Positions 6,705-12,013 of a DNA stretch of 12,013 nt are shown here, one piece after another (positions within the stretch are counted from its first letter, which is position 1; every line of letters begins with the position of its first letter). The translations under genes were made by a program, and so were the position numbers. This DNA is from Oscillospiraceae bacterium (lineage in GTDB: Bacteria; Bacillota_A; Clostridia; Oscillospirales; Ruminococcaceae). The DNA is taken from positions 1-12,013 of the forward strand of contig JAGAJA010000047.1 of assembly GCA_017829075.1 (NCBI GenBank). The letters run 5' to 3'. The notes beneath the pieces were generated by a model, which worked only from the letters and a program-made list of their open reading frames with translations, was not told the origin of the DNA and ran no database searches.

Positions 6705-6722
6705 GGTTAGTAAGTGCTAACC
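6705..6722 (+). promoter_or_regulatory. GGTTAG-N6-CTAACC palindrome, site C (putative feo operator)
   Basis: A perfect 18-base palindrome with 6-base arms (6705-6710 and 6717-6722) and the best copy of the motif. It overlaps the predicted start point of the feo operon, the standard place for a repressor site. GGTTAG/CTAACC are the core half-sites of the DtxR operator of Corynebacterium, but there they are almost adjacent rather than 6 bases apart. Confidence 0.72.
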
Positions 6723-6740
6723 GTATATATTTGGGCATGA

Positions 6741-6756
6741 GTTAGTATAATCTAAC
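6741..6756 (+). promoter_or_regulatory. GTTAG-N6-CTAAC palindrome, site D (putative operator)
   Basis: GTTAG (6741-6745) and CTAAC (6752-6756), with TATAAT as the 6-base spacer. The site lies in the feoA leader, 36 bases centre to centre from site C, which would put both sites on about the same face of the helix. The spacer matches a -10 box, but no -35 stands at the right distance. Confidence 0.65.
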
Positions 6757-6784
6757 ATATTGATAGCAGAAAGAAGGAGGAGCA

Positions 6785-6997
6785 ATGATGCCGCTTACAA
6801 TGGCAAGCCCCGGAGAGGAAAACATAATCAGAAAAGTCGGAGGAAGCCCCGACACGCGCAAGTTCCTTGAAAATCTCGGATTTGTGGCGGGAGGCTCTGT
6901 AACCGTCATCAGCGAGATAAGCGGGAATGTTATCGTGAATGTCAAGGATTCAAGAGTTGCCGTTTCAAAGGAAATGGCGCAGAAAATAATGGTTTAG
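6785..6997 (+). CDS. feoA: FeoA domain protein, first copy
   Basis: 70 residues, a single FeoA (SH3-like) domain. FeoA is a small cytoplasmic partner thought to bind FeoB and modulate Fe(II) uptake. The segment TRKFLENLGFVAGGSVTVISEISGNVIVNVKDSRVAVSKEMAQKIMV fits the family: L-x-x-L-G-F, then G-x-x-V-x-V, then the final V-A-(V/I)-x-x-x-x-A-x-x-I strand and helix. Two ATGs stand in tandem; the first (6785) gives MMPLTMASPGE, while the second (6788) is better spaced from AAGGAGG (7 bases rather than 4), so the true start may be 6788. First gene of the feo operon, 9 bases ahead of a second feoA. Confidence 0.88.
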   Translation: MMPLTMASPGEENIIRKVGGSPDTRKFLENLGFVAGGSVTVISEISGNVIVNVKDSRVAVSKEMAQKIMV

Positions 6998-7006
6998 GAG
7001 GCAGCT

Positions 7007-7228
7007 ATGGGCACACTCAGAGAAGCAAAAATCGGTCAGACCGTCACAGTCAAGAAGCTGAACGGCGAGGGCGCAATAAAGCGCCGCATTATGGACATGG
7101 GAATCACAAAGGGCGTTGAGATTTACGTCCGCAGAGTAGCGCCGCTGGGTGATCCGGTGGAGGTCACAGTGCGCGGCTACGAGCTTTCTTTGCGGAAAGC
7201 TGACGCGGAAATGATCGAAACCGTCTGA
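7007..7228 (+). CDS. feoA: FeoA domain protein, second copy
   Basis: 73 residues and closer to canonical FeoA than the first copy. It shows TVTVKKLNGEGAIKRRIMDMGITKGVEIYVRRVAPLGDPVEVTVRGYELSLRKADAEMI, including the R-R-I-M-D-M-G-I turn, the V-A-P-L-G-D-P loop and the G-Y-E-L-S-L-R-K strand typical of the family. AGGAGG precedes ATG 7007 at normal spacing. Tandem feoA genes before feoB are common in Clostridia; the two are too different to be a recent duplication, so each may make a distinct contact with FeoB. The 49 bases between this gene and feoB contain operator site E. Confidence 0.92.
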   Translation: MGTLREAKIGQTVTVKKLNGEGAIKRRIMDMGITKGVEIYVRRVAPLGDPVEVTVRGYELSLRKADAEMIETV

Positions 7229-7240
7229 TTGTGCAATAAA

Positions 7241-7256
7241 GTTAGTTTTATCTAAC
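7241..7256 (+). promoter_or_regulatory. GTTAG-N6-CTAAC palindrome, site E (putative operator)
   Basis: GTTAG (7241-7245), TTTTAT, CTAAC (7252-7256), a perfect 5-base-arm palindrome directly upstream of the feoB ribosome site. No convincing promoter precedes it. It could block elongation into feoB, control a weak internal promoter, or act in the RNA as a small hairpin. Confidence 0.6.
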
Positions 7257-7277
7257 ACCGAGAAAGGATTATTTACT

Positions 7278-9677
7278 ATGGGAATAAAAATCGCGCTTGC
7301 GGGAAATCCGAACGCAGGCAAGACCACGCTGTTCAACGCGCTGACCGGCTCTAATCAGTTTGTCGGAAACTGGCCGGGCGTTACCGTTGAGAAGAAAGAG
7401 GGCAAGCTGAAAGGTCACAAGGACGTGACAATAACCGACCTGCCGGGAATTTATTCGCTCTCCCCCTACACGCTGGAGGAAGTAGTTGCCCGGAATTACC
7501 TTATCGGCGAGCGTCCGGACGCAATTCTGAACATAATCGACGGAACGAACCTTGAGCGCAACCTCTACCTCACCACCCAGCTTGTGGAGCTTGGAATCCC
7601 GGTGGTGTGTGCCGTGAATATGATGGACGTTGTGCGCAAAAACGGCGATAAAATCAACTTTGAGCAGCTTTCCAGCGAGCTTGGCTGCAAGGTAGTGGAG
7701 ATTTCCGCATTAAAGGGTACGGGCATAAACGAGGCGGCAAACGCGGCTGTTCAGGCGGCTAAGTCGGGCGAAAAAACAGTTCCTCGCCACAAATTCTGCG
7801 GCTGCGTTGAACACGCAATCGCGCACATTGAGGAAGCCGTTCTGCACGATTCCCCGGAGGAGCAGCAGCGCTGGTATGCGATAAAGCTGTTCGAGCGTGA
7901 CGAAAAGGTGTACGAGGCGCTGAACCTCTCCGAGGAGAAAAAGGCGCATATTGAAGCCGACATTGCCGCCGCCGAAAAGGAAATGGACGACGACAGCGAG
8001 AGCATAATCACCAACGAGCGCTACATTTACATAGCCGGAATAATCAAGGATTGCCTTAAAAGGGCGCGCACAGGGCTTACGATTTCCGACAAGATTGACA
8101 AGGTTGTGACGAACCGAATCCTCGCCCTTCCGATTTTCGCGGTGGTAATGTTTATCGTGTACTTCATCTCTGTAACCACCGTGGGAACATGGGTAACGGA
8201 TTGGACGAATGACGGGCTTTTCGGCGACGGATTCCACCTGTTCAATATCGGCGCTTCCGAGTATGACGACGCGACCTCGGCTTACGCAGAGGAGAACATC
8301 TTCACGGACGATGTTCTGGTGCTGGCGCAGTCCGCTGTTGACGCGGAGGTAATCGGCGCGGAGGAAGTCCTCGGCGCGGTTGAGGAAGCGGATTTCGGCG
8401 CGTTTGACGAGGCGCTTGGCTCCTACGGCGACAGCCTTGCGGAGGCAGGATTTGACGTTGCTGCGCTGGTCGAGGAGCCTATGGAGGAACTGCCCGCGCC
8501 GGAGGATTACGGCGTGTGGGTTCCCGGTATTCCCGTGCTGCTGACTAACGCGCTGGAATCCGTGAATTGCGCAGAGTGGCTGGAAAGCCTTATCATTGAC
8601 GGCATTGTTGCGGGCGTAGGCGCAGTTCTCGGATTTGTACCGCAGATGCTGGTGCTGTTTATCTTCCTCGCGTTCCTTGAAAGCTGCGGCTACATGGCGC
8701 GAATCGCGTTCGTAATGGACAGAATTTTTCGCAAGTTCGGGCTTTCCGGTAAGTCGTTCATTCCCATGCTTATCGGTACTGGCTGCGGCGTTCCCGGCGT
8801 AATGGCGAGCCGCACAATTGAAAACGAGCGCGACCGCCGCATGACTATCATGACAACAACGTTCATTCCCTGCGGCGCTAAAATGCCGATAATCGCGCTT
8901 ATTGCGGGCGCACTGTTCGGCAATGCGTGGTGGGTAGCGCCGAGCGCGTATTTCATCGGAGTTGCGGCTATCATCGTTTCGGGAATTATGCTGAAAAAGA
9001 CAAAGATGTTCGCGGGCGAACCTGCGCCGTTCGTTATGGAATTACCTGCGTACCACCTGCCGACTGTGGGCAATATTCTCCGCTCCATGTGGGAGCGCGG
9101 CTGGTCGTTCATCAAGAAAGCCGGGACAATTATCCTGCTTTCCTCAGTTATCATTTGGGCTGGCTCGGTATTCGGCAATCTGCCGGACGGCAGCTTCGGT
9201 TTCAGCACTGAGATAGAGCTGAACGACAGCGTTCTTGGAATCATCGGCAACGCTATCTGCTGGATATTCGCACCACTTGGCTTCGGCGAGCCTACCGCCG
9301 CTATCGCGACCATCATGGGTCTTGTCGCAAAGGAAGAGGTTGTCGGCGTATTCGGCGTTCTGGACTTCATGGGAATGACCGCTCTGGCGGGGTATTCGTT
9401 CCTTGTGTTCAACCTGCTGTGCGCGCCCTGCTTCGCGGCTATCGGCGCAATCAGACGCGAAATGAACAGCGCAAAGTGGACGGCGTTCGCGATAGGATAT
9501 CAGTGCCTGTTCGCGTATGCTGTGTCGCTGATGATTTACCAGTTCGGGCTGCTGTTCACGGGAGCTGTGAACGTTGTGGGACTTATCTTTGCGGTTCTTG
9601 TCCTTGCGTTCATGATTTTCATGCTGGTAAGACCGTATAAGGAAAGCACAAAGCTCACTGAAAAAGTCAAGGTATAA
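7278..9677 (+). CDS. feoB: Ferrous iron transporter FeoB
   Basis: 799 residues, full length. FeoB imports Fe(II) across the cytoplasmic membrane, using an N-terminal GTPase domain joined to a polytopic channel. G motifs: GNPNAGKT (9-16), DLPG (54-57), NMMD (114-117) and SALKG (143-147). A helical spacer follows to about residue 270. The membrane part starts near 278 and contains CGYMARIAFVMDR (from 470), GTGCGVPG (500-507), IPCGAKMPI (530-538) and, later, LVAKEEVVGVFG and APCFAAIGAIRREM, all hallmarks of the transport core. Between the first and second membrane segments sits an 87-residue acidic loop (326-412) with 25 Asp/Glu and no Lys, Arg or His. The start has AAAGGA 9 bases upstream. The gene is followed by a hairpin, a Cys-rich peptide and a regulator, completing a feo operon. 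Confidence 0.97.
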   Translation: MGIKIALAGNPNAGKTTLFNALTGSNQFVGNWPGVTVEKKEGKLKGHKDVTITDLPGIYSLSPYTLEEVVARNYLIGERPDAILNIIDGTNLERNLYLTTQLVELGIPVVCAVNMMDVVRKNGDKINFEQLSSELGCKVVEISALKGTGINEAANAAVQAAKSGEKTVPRHKFCGCVEHAIAHIEEAVLHDSPEEQQRWYAIKLFERDEKVYEALNLSEEKKAHIEADIAAAEKEMDDDSESIITNERYIYIAGIIKDCLKRARTGLTISDKIDKVVTNRILALPIFAVVMFIVYFISVTTVGTWVTDWTNDGLFGDGFHLFNIGASEYDDATSAYAEENIFTDDVLVLAQSAVDAEVIGAEEVLGAVEEADFGAFDEALGSYGDSLAEAGFDVAALVEEPMEELPAPEDYGVWVPGIPVLLTNALESVNCAEWLESLIIDGIVAGVGAVLGFVPQMLVLFIFLAFLESCGYMARIAFVMDRIFRKFGLSGKSFIPMLIGTGCGVPGVMASRTIENERDRRMTIMTTTFIPCGAKMPIIALIAGALFGNAWWVAPSAYFIGVAAIIVSGIMLKKTKMFAGEPAPFVMELPAYHLPTVGNILRSMWERGWSFIKKAGTIILLSSVIIWAGSVFGNLPDGSFGFSTEIELNDSVLGIIGNAICWIFAPLGFGEPTAAIATIMGLVAKEEVVGVFGVLDFMGMTALAGYSFLVFNLLCAPCFAAIGAIRREMNSAKWTAFAIGYQCLFAYAVSLMIYQFGLLFTGAVNVVGLIFAVLVLAFMIFMLVRPYKESTKLTEKVKV

Positions 9678-9685
9678 CTAATTTT

Positions 9686-9716
9686 GCCGCGCCTTTTGCG
9701 GAAAGCGAGGCGCGGC
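9686..9716 (+). terminator. Intercistronic hairpin after feoB
   Basis: GCCGCGCC (9686-9693) pairs with GGCGCGGC (9709-9716) around a 15-base loop, eight bases after the feoB stop. The tail GGTTCTTTTG is only moderately T-rich, so it may be a leaky terminator or an mRNA-stabilising structure that sets lower expression of the two downstream genes. Confidence 0.5.
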
Positions 9717-9739
9717 GGTTCTTTTGAAAGGCGGATTTT

Positions 9740-9895
9740 ATGTCTACTGTAATTATTTCACTGGTCGTTGCCCTGCTGCTTTTCCTTGCGGGGAGAAAGC
9801 TGTGGAAAGACAAAAGGGCAGGCAAGTCCCTCTGCGGCGGGAAATGCTCCGGCTGCCAGAACTGCTGCAACTGCCACAAGGGACACGCAAAATGA
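9740..9895 (+). CDS. FeoB-associated Cys-rich membrane protein
   Basis: A 51-residue peptide. MSTVIISLVVALLLFLAG forms one membrane helix (about 3-18), then the basic stretch RKLWKDKRAGK, then a cysteine cluster SLCGGKCSGCQNCCNCH with cysteines at 32, 36, 39, 42, 43 and 45. This is the layout of the FeoB-associated Cys-rich membrane family, found next to feoB in Firmicutes and thought, without firm proof, to help handle iron at the transporter, in a place akin to FeoC. With the positive segment after the helix, the cysteines should face the cytoplasm. AAAGGCGGA lies about 5-6 bases ahead of the ATG. The TGA stop overlaps the next start as ATGA, so the two genes are translationally coupled. 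Confidence 0.9.
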   Translation: MSTVIISLVVALLLFLAGRKLWKDKRAGKSLCGGKCSGCQNCCNCHKGHAK

Positions 9896-10284
9896 GCGAG
9901 AATATCCAACTCACCTCACTCACCTACGCGCAGAAAAAGTACCTGTTTGCTATCTATAAGCTAGGGCAGAACGGCGGCGTGGTGAAGTCCTCGGAGGTTG
10001 CGAAAATGGTCGGCGTAAGCAAGGCAAGCACTGCAATAATGACCGAAAGGCTGTCTGAAAGCGGCTTCATAGAAAAGGAGCATTACGGCAGAATTGCGCT
10101 AACTGAAAGCGGTATCAAAGCGGCGAGCCCGATATTCACAAACTGCATAATTATCCGGGATTTCCTAGAAAACTCCCTTGGTCTGGACGAACAGACCGCC
10201 GACGAGGACGCAGTGAAGATATCTGTCCATGCTTCCGAAAAGACCGTGAACCGGCTTTCGGAATACATTCTGGGGACGCGCTGA
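9892..10284 (+). CDS. DtxR-like transcriptional regulator, short form
   Basis: 130 residues. An N-terminal winged helix (about 8-74) includes KSSEVAKMVGVSKASTAIMTERLSESGFI as the helix-turn-helix and HYGRIALTESG as the wing. A short helical dimerisation region follows (about 82-128: IRDFLENSLGLD and a final helix), with no SH3 domain, the size class of MntR. DtxR proteins bind DNA when loaded with Fe(II) or Mn(II). Aligned by eye with MntR, however, the metal ligands D8, E11, H77, E99, E102 and H103 appear as K16, F19, C85, V108, S111 and V112, so metal sensing may be lost or changed. The frame is open back to 9724, but the ATG in the ATGA overlap with the Cys-rich gene fits the family N-terminus. 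The likely targets are the GTTAG-N6-CTAAC sites of this locus. Confidence 0.82.
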   Translation: MSENIQLTSLTYAQKKYLFAIYKLGQNGGVVKSSEVAKMVGVSKASTAIMTERLSESGFIEKEHYGRIALTESGIKAASPIFTNCIIIRDFLENSLGLDEQTADEDAVKISVHASEKTVNRLSEYILGTR

Positions 10285-10348
10285 ATAAGAGAAGCGTAGC
10301 CCTGTGAGTTCCCGCGTTTGAGCGGGGCGAATTTGATTTATTCAGCGC
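10278..10348. repeat. Long inverted repeat between convergent genes
   Basis: GCGCTGAATAA (10278-10288) and TTATTCAGCGC (10338-10348) are perfect 11-base inverted arms, 49 bases apart. Inside is a second hairpin, CCCGC (10311-10315) with GCGGG (10322-10326). The left arm includes the stop codon of the regulator gene. Neither strand has a clear T-tract after the stem, so this is not a standard terminator, though it lies where the feo operon and enolase converge. Confidence 0.6.
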
Positions 10349-10370
10349 TTCCGTCGGAAATGAGATGATA

Positions 10371-11696
<1,326 letters not shown>

Positions 11697-11788
11697 TCAC
11701 GTTTTGCAGACATATCCGTCAAAAATCACCGTTCATTTTTACGGCTTTGCGATTATCGGCGGATTCAGCATTGTTAATGTTCCCGTTT

Positions 11789-11794
11789 ATTATA
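11789..11794 (-). promoter_or_regulatory. Possible -10 box of the enolase gene
   Basis: On the minus strand TATAAT occurs about 110 bases before the enolase start, the best -10 candidate in the leader. There is no good -35 at 16-18 bases (a TTGCAG lies only 6 bases upstream), so the call is weak. The rest of 11679-11844 shows no gene I can support. Confidence 0.3.
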
Positions 11795-11844
11795 TGGAGT
11801 CTGCAATAACTTATTCCCATGTGATTTGCATTGATCGAAAGAGA

Positions 11845-11872
11845 TTTGGGCGTACAAAGATGTACGCCCAAA
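11845..11872. repeat. Perfect 12-bp hairpin upstream of enolase
   Basis: TTTGGGCGTACA (11845-11856) pairs with TGTACGCCCAAA (11861-11872) around AAGA. No T-tract follows on either strand, so it does not look like a terminator. Together with the next hairpin and the repeat copy it makes up the gene-free end of the window (11679-12013). Confidence 0.7.
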
Positions 11873-11881
11873 GCAGACCGT

Positions 11882-11909
11882 CGAAAAAGTCCCTAAAGGG
11901 ACTTTCTCG
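11882..11909. repeat. Second hairpin upstream of enolase
   Basis: AAAGTCCC (11886-11893) pairs with GGGACTTT (11898-11905) around TAAA, and CGA/TCG extends the stem beyond one A-C mismatch. It lies between the 11845 hairpin and the constant-variable-constant repeat unit that starts at 11922. Confidence 0.6.
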
Positions 11910-11960
11910 CCGAACATCCGCACTGCCCGCGTAAGGCATAAGGCGTAAGCCGTTGCCAGT

Positions 11961-12013
11961 ACAGTTGTGCGGATAGAAGTGTTTTTTGCCCCGGCAGAGC
12001 TGGGGCAAAAAAC
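11961..12013. repeat. 53-bp dispersed repeat, copy 2
   Basis: Identical to 39-91, same orientation, including the TTTTTTGCCCC/GGGGCAAAAAA terminator palindrome (11982-12012). Its upstream constant 9-mer is at 11922-11930, and the 30-base variable part between is unlike that of copy 1. The window ends at the last shared base, so the true right border is unknown. Confidence 0.9.

Noticed and set aside
6074..7256. Reading the GTTAG sites as Fur boxes.
   Set aside because: The Fur box is built from GATAAT-type repeats; these sites lack them and use GTTAG/CTAAC half-sites, closer to DtxR cores.
8690..9412. A 240-codon open frame on the minus strand opposite feoB.
   Set aside because: It mirrors the codon bias of feoB, has no ribosome site or recognisable domain, and feoB is certain on the other strand.
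9724..9891. An N-terminal extension of 56 residues on the DtxR-like regulator.
   Set aside because: It is out-of-frame reading of the Cys-rich membrane peptide gene; the ATGA overlap at 9892-9895 gives the normal family start.

Overview
The window looks like a chromosomal stretch of a Gram-positive gut Clostridia, most likely Oscillospiraceae/Ruminococcus-like. The grounds are strong AGGAGG-type ribosome sites, near-consensus sigma-A promoters, a secreted protein ending in a type I dockerin, the feoA-feoA-feoB plus Cys-rich-protein arrangement common in Clostridia, and a bacterial enolase of the usual length. The species is an inference. Both ends of the window lie in copies of one repeat (39-91 = 11961-12013), as expected if this is a contig broken at a multicopy element.

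Layout: (1) 1-161, a run of hairpins acting as terminators and carrying the repeat. (2) 162-2163, minus strand, a two-gene operon: a polytopic GT-C-like membrane protein overlapping a family 2 glycosyltransferase. (3) 2164-2365, a divergent intergenic region with a good promoter in each direction. (4) 2366-5885, a large secreted dockerin protein broken by a one-base frameshift in a T7 run. (5) 6038-6604, a small operon encoding a DUF2325 protein and a broken remnant resembling DUF3793. (6) 6668-10284, the ferrous iron operon feoA, feoA, feoB, a FeoB-associated Cys-rich membrane peptide and a short DtxR-like regulator. (7) 10371-11678, minus strand, enolase. (8) 11679-12013, the enolase leader, two strong hairpins and the second repeat copy.

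The most interesting signal is a palindrome GTTAG-N6-CTAA(C/T) found five times between 6074 and 7256, always with a 6-base spacer. It sits just downstream of the -10 boxes of both the DUF2325 operon and the feo operon, and ahead of the DUF3793-like remnant, feoA and feoB. The half-site GGTTAG matches the core of the classical DtxR operator, but the spacing differs. The regulator at the end of the feo operon is DtxR-like but appears to have lost the canonical metal ligands. Together these suggest a self-contained iron-linked regulon that ties two uncharacterised families (DUF2325 and the DUF3793-like gene) to Fe(II) uptake, possibly run by a non-canonical DtxR-like sensor.

The other groups look unrelated: the glycosyltransferase pair (surface glycan or lipid-linked sugar work), the dockerin protein (cell surface or cellulosome-type assembly) and enolase (glycolysis).
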